DNA of 64,000 nucleotides from NCBI RefSeq assembly GCF_003258945.1, contig NZ_QLIX01000006.1, positions 124,001-188,000 of the forward strand, given 5' to 3'. Origin of the DNA: Roseicella frigidaeris. GTDB taxonomy: Bacteria; Pseudomonadota; Alphaproteobacteria; Acetobacterales; Acetobacteraceae. Below, piece by piece: positions 35,305-42,530 of this stretch (positions are counted from its first letter, which is position 1; every line of letters starts with the position of its first letter). The notes beneath the pieces were generated by a model. That model did no database searches. It had not been told where the DNA came from and was given only the letters and a program-made list of their open reading frames with translations. A program made the translations under genes and the position numbers.

Positions 35305-35800
35305 CCGTGTCGTAGGGCAGCCGCTTGATGCGGTCCATGTTGAGCCCCTCAATGCGCAGCAGCCGCGTCGCGCCGTCGCGGCGCGGCGAATGCAGCACGC
35401 CCGGCTCGTAGAGATAGGCGTCGCCCGGCTTCAGCACGTAGTCGCGCATCGGCTTGGCCTTGCCGGGCGTCTCGCCCTCCGGCCGGGCGAGGCATTCGTA
35501 ATCGGTCATCACCGTCTCGCCCGCCGCCTGGCCGTAGATCGCCCAGGACGGCCCGTGGTCGTGCGGCTTGCTGTTCTTCGCCCCCTCATAGGCATGGGCG
35601 AGGATGGTGAAGCCGAGATCGGGGTCCTCGTAGAGCACCTTCCGCTCGGGCGTCCCTTCCGGGATCGCCGCGGCGACGAAGCCCGGATCCTTCAGCGCCT
35701 CCTGCACCAGCTCGACCACATGCACCCGGCCGGCGGGGCCGGGTTCGGCCAGCAGCGCCTCGCGGCAGCTTTTGGCGAATTGCTCAACCGAGAGCGACAT
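35297..35800 (-). CDS. Cupin-domain protein (cysteine-dioxygenase-like fold)
   Basis: A 167-residue single-domain cupin. Metal-ligand candidates are His80 and His82 (KPHDHGPSWAIYG), Glu95 (QAAGETVMTD) and His137 (EPGVLHSPRRD), the 3-His or 3-His-1-Glu arrangement of cupin dioxygenases and related enzymes. The motif order and length resemble cysteine dioxygenase-type thiol dioxygenases, but the Tyr-Cys crosslink pair cannot be assigned, so substrate and activity are open. AAGGAGGAG precedes the ATG at 35800. It is divergent from the quinone oxidoreductase gene over about 100 bases and convergent to the amidohydrolase gene. Confidence 0.8.
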   Translation of the reverse strand: MSLSVEQFAKSCREALLAEPGPAGRVHVVELVQEALKDPGFVAAAIPEGTPERKVLYEDPDLGFTILAHAYEGAKNSKPHDHGPSWAIYGQAAGETVMTDYECLARPEGETPGKAKPMRDYVLKPGDAYLYEPGVLHSPRRDGATRLLRIEGLNMDRIKRLPYDTVA

Positions 35801-35902
35801 GGCGGCTCCTCCTTCAGGGCGCCAGCAAAGCCGCGCCGCGCGGGGGATGTCAAACCCATCCGCCGCCGGCAGACTGGCGCCCGGACAGGGAGGGAGATGG
35901 CC

Positions 35903-36895
35903 ATGCGCGCCGTCTGGTACGAGCGTCCGGGCCCGGCCCGGCCGGTGCTGCAATTCGGCGAGCGGCCGCGGCCGGAGCCGGCCCCCGGCGAGGTGCTGGT
36001 GCGGCTCCTCGCCTCCGGCGTGAACCCGGCCGATGTCTACCGCCGCGCCGGCACCGCCTATGCCAATGAATGGCCGCTCATCATCCCGAACAGCGACGGC
36101 GCCGGCCTGGTCGAGGCGCTGGGCGAGGGCGCCGAGCCGGCGCTGCTCGGCCAGCGGGTCTGGCTCTACAACGCCCAGCGCGGCCGGCCCTTCGGCACCG
36201 CCGCCGAATACACCTGCGTGCCGGCGGCCTGCGTGCACCCCCTGCCGGCCACCCTGCCCTTCGAGATCGGCGCCTGCCTCGGCATCCCGGCGATGACGGC
36301 GCATCGCTGCCTCTTCGCCGATGGCCCGGTCGCCGGGCTGCGCGTGCTGGTCTCGGGCGGCGGCGGCGCGGTCGGCAATTACGCCATCCAGCTCGCCCGC
36401 TGGGGCGGCGCGGCGCAGGTGCTGGCGACCGCGAGCGGCGGCTGGAAGAGCGAGGACGCCCTCGCCGCCGGCGCCGGGCAGGTCTTCGACTACCGCGCGC
36501 CGGATTGCGCGGAGCGCATCCTGGCGGCGACCGGCGGCGCCGGCATCGACCGCGTCGTCGAGGTGGATGTCGGCGGCAACCTGGCGATCTGGGGCGCGGT
36601 CGTCGCCCTCAACGGCAGCGTCATCGGCTATGCCAGCCGCGGCGGGCTGACGCCGGCGGTCCCCGTCTCGGCGGTGCTGATGCGCAAGAACGTCAACCTG
36701 CGCGGCGTGGTGCTGAACAGCGCCCCGGCGGCGGCGCGGCGGCTGGCGATGGAGGAGGTCACGCGCTGGGCCGCCGAGGCGCCGCGGCTGCACCGCATCG
36801 CCGGCACCTATCCGCTGGCCAATTGCGCGGCGGCGCATGAGGCGGTGGAGGCCGGCGGCAAGCGCGGCACGGTGGTGGTGCTGCCCGCGGCATAG
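35903..36895 (+). CDS. NADPH:quinone oxidoreductase-type MDR protein
   Basis: A 330-residue zinc-free medium-chain dehydrogenase/reductase (QOR or crotonyl-CoA reductase-like). It begins MRAVWYERPGPARPVLQFGE, has the substrate-domain motif LLASGVNPADVYRRAG, a dinucleotide-binding loop VLVSGGGGAVGNYAIQLAR and RVVEVDVGGNLAIWG. No structural or catalytic zinc cysteines are seen, which separates it from the alcohol dehydrogenase at 4483. GGGAG 7 nt before the ATG at 35903 favours this start over an ATG at 35897. It reduces quinones or enones with NADPH; the true substrate is not known. It converges with the SDR-containing operon. Confidence 0.85.
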   Translation: MRAVWYERPGPARPVLQFGERPRPEPAPGEVLVRLLASGVNPADVYRRAGTAYANEWPLIIPNSDGAGLVEALGEGAEPALLGQRVWLYNAQRGRPFGTAAEYTCVPAACVHPLPATLPFEIGACLGIPAMTAHRCLFADGPVAGLRVLVSGGGGAVGNYAIQLARWGGAAQVLATASGGWKSEDALAAGAGQVFDYRAPDCAERILAATGGAGIDRVVEVDVGGNLAIWGAVVALNGSVIGYASRGGLTPAVPVSAVLMRKNVNLRGVVLNSAPAAARRLAMEEVTRWAAEAPRLHRIAGTYPLANCAAAHEAVEAGGKRGTVVVLPAA

Positions 36896-36903
36896 CGCCC
36901 CAC

Positions 36904-36986
36904 GACGCCGCTGCGCGCCGCCGTGGGGATCCCGGGCTTCGCCTCGGGTCGCAGCGGCGTCACAGCCTGCCGCGGCGAAGCCGCGG
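36904..36986. terminator. Paired hairpins between convergent genes
   Basis: GACGCCGCTGCG (36904-36915) and CGCAGCGGCGTC (36950-36961) form perfect 12-bp arms, and CCGCGGC-GAA-GCCGCGG (36970-36986) forms a second tight hairpin. Neither has a T tract; they lie between the convergent quinone oxidoreductase and SDR genes and may terminate both. Confidence 0.45.
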
Positions 36987-37044
36987 AAGGGCAACGGGTG
37001 GGGGCGGCCGCAGCGGGCGGCCTGCGACCCGGCGCCGGCTAGGA

Positions 37045-37809
37045 TCAGCCGAGCGTCAGCCCGCCATCCACCGTCACCGTCTGGCCGGTCACCATGGCCG
37101 CGCCGGCGAGCAGGAACAGCATCACCTCGGCCAGGTCGTCCGGCGTGCAGCGGCGCTTCAGCAACGCCTTCTCGATCGAGCCGCTGCGCTGCTCGTTGGT
37201 CCATTCGATCGCCCAGGCGCTGTCCACCGCCCCCGGCGCGACGGCATTCACCCGCACCTCCGGCGCCAGGGCGCGGGCAAGGTTCTGGGTCAGGCTGACC
37301 ACGCCGGCCTTGGTCGCGCCATAGGCCAGGGAGGAGCCGACCTGCCCGAGCCCGGCGATCGAGGCGGTGTTGACCACCGCGCCCTTCGCCGCCCGCAGCG
37401 CCGGCGCCGCCGCCTTGGTGCAGCGGAAGACGCCGACCAGGTTCACCTGCACCACCTCGTTCCACAGCGCCTCGGTGATGCGGTCGAGCGCGACGGGCGG
37501 GATGCTGGTGCGGGTGCCGGGCGTGCCGGCATTGTTCGCCAGGTAGTCCAGCCGGCCGAGCTCCTGCACCGCCTGCTCGACCAGGCGCGGCGCATCCGCG
37601 GCATCGCCGACATTGCCGGGCGCGGCGATGACATCCAGCCCCTCGGCGCGCAGTCGCTCCACCTGCTCCGGCCCGCGCGGGTCGTCGGCGAGGTGGTTGA
37701 TCGCCACCTTCGCCCCGTTGCGCGCGAGCTGCGTCGCCAGCGCCAGGCCGATGCCGGAGGCCGCGCCGGTGACCAGCGCGGCCTTGCCGGTCAGCTCGTA
37801 GCGGATCAC
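37045..37809 (-). CDS. Short-chain dehydrogenase/reductase
   Basis: A 254-residue classical SDR: cofactor loop TGAASGIG (14-21), NNAG at 92-95, catalytic Ser150, Tyr163 and Lys167 (YGATK), and a C-terminal GQTVTVDGGLTLG as in the FabG-like group. AINHLADDP after the second strand suggests NADP or NAD ambiguity. It starts at a GTG (37809) that overlaps the stop of the 3-hydroxyacyl-CoA dehydrogenase gene by 4 bases, so the two are translationally coupled. The pair and the TPP enzyme upstream probably act on one substrate, for example reducing or oxidising a hydroxy acid or diol. Confidence 0.9.
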   Translation of the reverse strand: MIRYELTGKAALVTGAASGIGLALATQLARNGAKVAINHLADDPRGPEQVERLRAEGLDVIAAPGNVGDAADAPRLVEQAVQELGRLDYLANNAGTPGTRTSIPPVALDRITEALWNEVVQVNLVGVFRCTKAAAPALRAAKGAVVNTASIAGLGQVGSSLAYGATKAGVVSLTQNLARALAPEVRVNAVAPGAVDSAWAIEWTNEQRSGSIEKALLKRRCTPDDLAEVMLFLLAGAAMVTGQTVTVDGGLTLG

Positions 37810-38765
37810 AGGTCGCGCTCCGTCCCGGCCATCACGCCGATCTCACGCATCGCCCGCTTCAGCGCGATCAGCCGCCGGTCGCGCTCCTCGAAGAGCTGCG
37901 CCGGGTCGCCCGGCCAGTCGTAGTAGCCGGCGCCGGCCAGCACGCCGGTGCGCCCCTCGGCGATCAGCGCATCGAGCGTCGGGCTGCTCTCCCGCGGCTC
38001 GGGCGGCGTGTAGCTCTTGTTGCGCGCGACCGCCTGCAGCAGCGGCAGGCCGGTGAAATCCGCCTTGGCGTAGACGCCGAGGATCTGCAGCCGCAGCGCC
38101 AGCCCGTGGATGATCGCGGCATCGATCTCGGGCGCCGTCGCCACCCCCTCGTCCAGCAGGCTCTGCACCTCGTTGCTGATCGCCGCCTGGATGCGGTTGG
38201 CGACATAGCCGGGGACGAATTTCTTCAGCCCCAGCGGCTGCTTGCCCATCGCCTTCAGCAGGCCGAAGACCTGCTCGAAGGCCGCCGTCTCGCAGCGCGG
38301 CCCGGGGATCATGTCCACCAGGTCGACCAGATAGGGCGGCGTGTACCAGTGGGCGATCATCGCCCGCGCCTGCCGCCGCTCCGGGATCAGCGGAAAGACG
38401 TCGAGATAGCTGGTGTTGCTGGCGAAGATCGCCTCCGCCGGGGCGCAGGCATCGAGCCGCTCGTAGAGCGTGCGCTTCGCCTCCGGCACCTCGATGATCG
38501 CCTCGACGATCAGCTCGGCGCCGTCCACCGTCTCCTCCAGGCTCTCGTGCCGCGTCACCGCCTGCGCCAGATGCCCCGAGGTCCAGTCCTTCGGCGCCTC
38601 GCCGCCCTCGATCAGCGTCGCCAGCGCCGTCTCCATCAGCCCCTGCGCCCGGGCGAGCGTCGCCGGGTTGCTGTCGGTCAGCCGCACCCGGTGCCCGCCG
38701 AGCGCGAAGACCAGCGCCAGCGCATGCCCCATGGTGCCGGCGCCGATGACTGCCACGCGTGCCAT
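37806..38765 (-). CDS. 3-hydroxyacyl-CoA dehydrogenase family protein
   Basis: A 319-residue NAD-dependent dehydrogenase with the N-terminal Rossmann loop VAVIGAGTMGHALALVF, the catalytic-site region EAKRTLYERLDACAPAEAIFASNTS, and MIAHWYTPPYLVDLVDMIPG, where the His that replaces the usual catalytic residue is visible. The C-terminal helical dimer domain contains GYVANRIQAAISNEVQSLLDEGVA and GYYDWPGD. Length fits single-domain HCDH or the L-gulonate/carnitine-type relatives; the HWYTPPYLV variant hints at a non-fatty-acid substrate. AAGGAG lies upstream of the ATG at 38765. It is the middle gene of the TPP enzyme-HCDH-SDR operon, with a 43-base gap before it. Confidence 0.85.
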   Translation of the reverse strand: MARVAVIGAGTMGHALALVFALGGHRVRLTDSNPATLARAQGLMETALATLIEGGEAPKDWTSGHLAQAVTRHESLEETVDGAELIVEAIIEVPEAKRTLYERLDACAPAEAIFASNTSYLDVFPLIPERRQARAMIAHWYTPPYLVDLVDMIPGPRCETAAFEQVFGLLKAMGKQPLGLKKFVPGYVANRIQAAISNEVQSLLDEGVATAPEIDAAIIHGLALRLQILGVYAKADFTGLPLLQAVARNKSYTPPEPRESSPTLDALIAEGRTGVLAGAGYYDWPGDPAQLFEERDRRLIALKRAMREIGVMAGTERDL

Positions 38766-38808
38766 GTTCCCACTCCTTCTCCGTCCGAACGCCGCCCGAT
38801 GCCTCGCC

Positions 38809-40464
38809 TCACGGCGTCCAGGGCTCGGGCGCCCGGCAGTCGATGTCGGTGACGACATCGACCACCACCGTCTCCTCGGCCGCCACCGCCTCGGCCAGCG
38901 CGCCGGCGAGGTCGCGCGGATGCTCGACGCGGATGCCGCGCAGCCCGAATTGCCGCGCCACGCCGGCGAAATCCGTCGGGCCGAAGCGCAGCACCTGCTC
39001 CGCCGCCGCCGGCCGGTTGCCGGCCTGCCGCAGATAGCCCGGCCAGCCCTGGCCGAAGCCGGAGTTGTTGTTCACCACCAGCACCACGGCGATGCCGCGG
39101 CGCTTCGCCGTCTCCAGCTCCGGCAGGTGGTAGTAGAGCGCGCCGTCGCCCGACCAGCAGACCACCTTGCGCCCGGGCGCCGCGCATTTCGCGCCGAGCG
39201 CCGCCGGGAAGGCCCAGCCGAGCGAGCCGGCGGCGCGCAGATAGGTCTGGCCCGGCGCGAGATCGACCAACGTGCCGGTCCAGATGCCGGAATAGCCGGT
39301 ATCGGCCACCAGGATGCCATCCGCCGGCAGCGCCCGCGTCACCTCGGCGCAGAGCCGCGCCGGGTCGATCGCCACCGCCTCGCTGGCCAGCCTTGGCGCG
39401 ATCTCCCGGTGCCAGGCGGCGCGGATGCCCTGCGCCTCGGCGAGGAAGGCGCCGTCGCGCGCCGCGCCGCCGAGCGCCGGCAGCAGCGCCTCCAGCACCG
39501 CCCGCGGGTCGCCGAGCAGGGCGACCTCGGTCGCGTAGCTGCGCTCGAATTCCAGCGGATCGGCATCGACCTGCACGATGCGCGTGCCCGGCCGCGGCAC
39601 CCGCCAGCCATGCGTCACCTGGTCGCCGGTGTCGCAGCCGACGAGCAGCACCAGCTCGGCCGCATGCAGGATGCGGTTGGCCGGCGGCGCGGAATAGCTG
39701 CCGACCACGCCGATATGCAGGGGGTGCCGCGTGTCGATCAGCCCATGCGCGCCGAGCGAGGTGGCGACCGGCGCCCGCAGCGCCTCGGCGAGCGCGAGCA
39801 GCGCCGCGCCGCAGCCGGACAGCGCGGCGCCGTCGCCGGCGACGATGGCGATGCGCTGGCTCGAGCGCAGCGCCTCCGCCGCCGCCCGCAGCATGGCCGG
39901 CTCCGCCTGCGGCCGGTGCCGCGGCGCCGTCCAGCCGGCGAGCGCGGCCGGCGGCTCCCCGGTCTCCGTGGTCTCGACGAACTCGCCCATCAGCCCGTTC
40001 AGGTCGAGATGCACCGGCCGCGGCGGCACCGAGACGGTGGCCGACCAGGCCTGGCGGAACTGCCGCGGCAGGTCGGCCGCCTCCTGCACCTGCGCCGAAA
40101 GCTTCGTCACCGGCGCCGCCAGCGGCGCATGCGCCACTTCCTGATAGGCGTTGCGGTGCTGGTGGCCGATCGGCTTGCGGCCGGTGATGGCCAGCACCGG
40201 GCTGCGGCCGAGCCAGGCATCCTGCAGCCCGGCGATGAGGTTGGCGGCGCCGACCGACTGCGCCGCGACGATGCCCGGCCGGCCGGAGACCCGGCCATAG
40301 CCATCGGCCATGTAGACCGCCGCCTTCTCGGTATGCGCCAGCACCGGCTGCACGCCCAGCCGCTCCATGTCGAGCAGGCTGCGCCGCAGCACCGCATCGA
40401 CGAAGAAGACATGCGTCTGGCCCGAATCGCGCAGGCTGCGCACCAGCCACTCATGGCCCATCAT
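38809..40464 (-). CDS. Thiamine-diphosphate-dependent enzyme (acetolactate synthase-like)
   Basis: A 551-residue TPP enzyme with the three-domain layout of acetolactate synthase, benzoylformate decarboxylase and oxalyl-CoA decarboxylase. The catalytic Glu46 lies in LAHTEKAAVYMADGYGR; the TPP-Mg motif starts at GDG 439 (SGDGALYYHLPE) and ends at NNNSGFGQ. The central domain has RIVQVDADPLEFE. The ATG at 40464 has GGAGG 8 nt upstream; a longer frame starting at 40497 is less likely. It is not a housekeeping IlvB, since no ilvN-type small subunit is next to it. It is first in the operon with HCDH and SDR genes and is divergent from the gene at 40557. Confidence 0.85.
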   Translation of the reverse strand: MMGHEWLVRSLRDSGQTHVFFVDAVLRRSLLDMERLGVQPVLAHTEKAAVYMADGYGRVSGRPGIVAAQSVGAANLIAGLQDAWLGRSPVLAITGRKPIGHQHRNAYQEVAHAPLAAPVTKLSAQVQEAADLPRQFRQAWSATVSVPPRPVHLDLNGLMGEFVETTETGEPPAALAGWTAPRHRPQAEPAMLRAAAEALRSSQRIAIVAGDGAALSGCGAALLALAEALRAPVATSLGAHGLIDTRHPLHIGVVGSYSAPPANRILHAAELVLLVGCDTGDQVTHGWRVPRPGTRIVQVDADPLEFERSYATEVALLGDPRAVLEALLPALGGAARDGAFLAEAQGIRAAWHREIAPRLASEAVAIDPARLCAEVTRALPADGILVADTGYSGIWTGTLVDLAPGQTYLRAAGSLGWAFPAALGAKCAAPGRKVVCWSGDGALYYHLPELETAKRRGIAVVLVVNNNSGFGQGWPGYLRQAGNRPAAAEQVLRFGPTDFAGVARQFGLRGIRVEHPRDLAGALAEAVAAEETVVVDVVTDIDCRAPEPWTP

Positions 40465-40556
40465 CGGCCATGCCTCCGCATTGCCATCGCCCGGCATCCC
40501 TCCGCTTGTCGTTCTCCGTGCCGGCGCGATACTGCCGCGGGATGGGAGGAAACCCA

Positions 40557-41015
40557 ATGGCCGATCTGCTGATCCAACACGGGCGGGGCCCCGGGCTGCG
40601 CTACCAGGACATCGAGAACGCGGGCGATGTCTGGCATTGGTGGGAGGCGCCGCCCGCCGATGCGGGCGGGGGCGTCCCCTATGCCGCCATCGCCGCGCTC
40701 GGCGATGTGAGCCGGCCGGCGCCCTTCCTCTACACCGTCGAGCTCGACATCGCCGAGCCGGACCTGCCGGCGATCTACGAATGGTACGAGCAGGAGCACC
40801 TGCCGCTGCTCACCGCGGTGCCGGGCTGCATCGGCGGCACGCGCTACCGCCGGCTCGATGGCGGCGCGCCGAACCTGCTCGCCGCCTACCGCTTCGAGCG
40901 GCCGGAGGTCAACCAATCCCCCGAATGGATCGCCGCCCGCAGCACCCCCTGGTGCGAGCGCGTGCGGCCGCTCTTCCGCAGCACCCGCCGTTTCGTCCGC
41001 CGACTTATCGATTGA
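40557..41015 (+). CDS. Hypothetical protein, EthD/dimeric alpha-beta barrel-like
   Basis: A 152-residue protein with no signal peptide. The segment FLYTVELDIAEPDLPAIYEWYEQEHLPLL followed by VPGCIGGTRYRRLDG resembles the ferredoxin-like dimeric barrel of EthD-type and antibiotic-monooxygenase-type proteins, in which a WYxxEHLP-like motif and VPGxxGGxRY recur. No catalytic function can be assigned. GGGAGG lies 8 nt before the ATG. It is divergent from the TPP-enzyme operon and followed by a Bug gene on the same strand, so it may be part of the same catabolic set. Confidence 0.65.
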   Translation: MADLLIQHGRGPGLRYQDIENAGDVWHWWEAPPADAGGGVPYAAIAALGDVSRPAPFLYTVELDIAEPDLPAIYEWYEQEHLPLLTAVPGCIGGTRYRRLDGGAPNLLAAYRFERPEVNQSPEWIAARSTPWCERVRPLFRSTRRFVRRLID

Positions 41016-41092
41016 AGCGGCCGCGCGCGAGTCGCTAGCCTCCATGTGGGAGCCGCGCCCAGACGCGGCCCCGCGGGAGAGGAGACGACAGG

Positions 41093-42043
41093 ATGCGCAT
41101 CGCACCGCGCCTGGCCGCGCTGGCGGCCGGGCTCTGGCTCTGGCCCCTGCTTTGGGCCGGACAGGCGGCCGCCCAGATCCAGATGCTGATCCCCTGGCCG
41201 GCCGGCGGCGGCACCGACATCATCGGCCGGCTGATCCAGCCCGTCTTCGCCGAGACGCTCAGCGCCCAGCTCATCATCCGCAATGTCGGCGGCGCCACCG
41301 GCACCATCGGCACGGCGGAGGTGGCGCGGTCGAAGCCGGACGGGCTGACCCTGATGCTCACCTCCATGGCGCCCATCGCGGTGCAGCCGAGCTTCCGCAG
41401 CAACCTGCCCTACAAGGCCGAGGACCTGGCGCCGGTCTGCCTCATCGCCGAGGCGCCGCTGACGCTGATGACGCCGAAGACGACGGGGCTCCGCAGCGTC
41501 GCCGACATTGCCGCGCGGGCCAGGGCGGCGCCCGGCCAGCTTCCCTATGCCTCGGGCGGCGTCGGCGGGCTCGGGCACCTGGCGATGACCGGGCTGACGC
41601 GGGCGCTCGGCGTCGAGATGAACCACGTGCCCTTCCGCGGCTCGGGCGACAGCGTGCTCGCCATGCAGTCCGGCACGGTGCTGCTGCTGGCGGCCGAGGC
41701 CAATCTCGTCGCGCAATACGGGTTGCAGGCCATCGCCGTCTTCGCCGAGCGGCGCAGCCCGGACACGCCGGATGCGCCGACCTTGCGCGAGCTGGGCCAT
41801 GACCTGGTCTACCCGCTCTGGACCGGCCTCTTCGCCCCCGCCGGCACGCCGGAGACGGTGCTGGCGCGGATCGACGCCGCCTGCGCCACCATGCTGCGCA
41901 CGCCGAGCGTGGTCGAGGGCATGCCGCGCGCCTCGCACCCGATCCGCTACCTCGACCGCCGCGCCTTCGGCGACTATGTGCGCTCGGAAGTGGCGAAATA
42001 TGCCGAGCTGATCCGCGCCTCCGGGCTGAAGCCGGGCGAGTAG
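41093..42043 (+). CDS. Bug/TctC-family periplasmic solute-binding protein 4
   Basis: A 316-residue Bug protein with a Sec signal peptide (MRIAPRLAALAAGLWLWPLLWAGQAAA) and the mature start IQMLIPWPAGGGTDIIGRLIQPVF; NVGGATGTIGTAEVA and YASGGVGGLGHLAMTGL follow the family pattern. GAGAGGAGACG precedes the ATG. It lies 77 bases after the EthD-like gene and converges with maoC, its stop codon being only 7 bases from the end of the large hyu-dct operon. No TctA or TctB gene is adjacent. Given the context, it may bring in a substrate for the TPP enzyme/dehydrogenase set or that operon, but the ligand is not readable. Confidence 0.9.
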   Translation: MRIAPRLAALAAGLWLWPLLWAGQAAAQIQMLIPWPAGGGTDIIGRLIQPVFAETLSAQLIIRNVGGATGTIGTAEVARSKPDGLTLMLTSMAPIAVQPSFRSNLPYKAEDLAPVCLIAEAPLTLMTPKTTGLRSVADIAARARAAPGQLPYASGGVGGLGHLAMTGLTRALGVEMNHVPFRGSGDSVLAMQSGTVLLLAAEANLVAQYGLQAIAVFAERRSPDTPDAPTLRELGHDLVYPLWTGLFAPAGTPETVLARIDAACATMLRTPSVVEGMPRASHPIRYLDRRAFGDYVRSEVAKYAELIRASGLKPGE

Positions 42044-42050
42044 CGGAGGC

Positions 42051-42530
42051 TCAGCCGGCGGGCCGCTTGCGCAGCAGGTAGCGGTGCCGCCCGTCCAGCA
42101 CCTGCACGCCGTGCTGGTTGTGGATGCTGGCGGCGAGGCCGAGGATGCCGGTGCTGCGCTGCGGCACCAGCTCGTCCACCACCAGCAGCGGGTAGAGCGT
42201 GTCGCCGAGGATCACCGGGTGCAGGAAGCGCGTGGACTGCTCGAGGAAGCCCTTCAGCGACTCCTCGACCATATGCGGGAACAGCCCCGCCCCGGCGCAG
42301 GTCTGGATCGCCACCTGATAGCCATGCGCCAGCATCCCCGGCAGCCCATGCGCGCGGCAATACTCGGCATCGTAGTGGATCGGGTGGTTGTCGCCCGAGG
42401 CGGCCTGGAAGGCGGCGAAGAGGCCGCTGGTCATGGTCCAGCTCGGCAGCGGGAAGCGCTCGCCGAGGGTGAAATCCTCGAACCAGCGCTGCGCCGGGAC
42501 AAGGCGGTGCGCGCGCGGATCGAAGCTCAC
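42051..42530 (-). CDS. MaoC-like hydratase (hot-dog fold)
   Basis: A 159-residue single hot-dog-domain protein of the MaoC family, which includes (R)-specific enoyl-CoA hydratases and mesaconyl-type hydratases. The hydratase motif is present: FQAASGDNHPIHYDAEYCRAHG, with Asp and His of the active site, followed by GMLAHGYQ. It starts at a GTG (42530) that overlaps the hyuB1 stop by 4 bases (GTGA), so it is the last gene of the operon. A hydratase behind a hydantoinase-type enzyme suggests that the product of the amide opening or carboxylation enters a CoA-linked or dicarboxylate pathway; this is inference. Confidence 0.85.
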   Translation of the reverse strand: MSFDPRAHRLVPAQRWFEDFTLGERFPLPSWTMTSGLFAAFQAASGDNHPIHYDAEYCRAHGLPGMLAHGYQVAIQTCAGAGLFPHMVEESLKGFLEQSTRFLHPVILGDTLYPLLVVDELVPQRSTGILGLAASIHNQHGVQVLDGRHRYLLRKRPAG

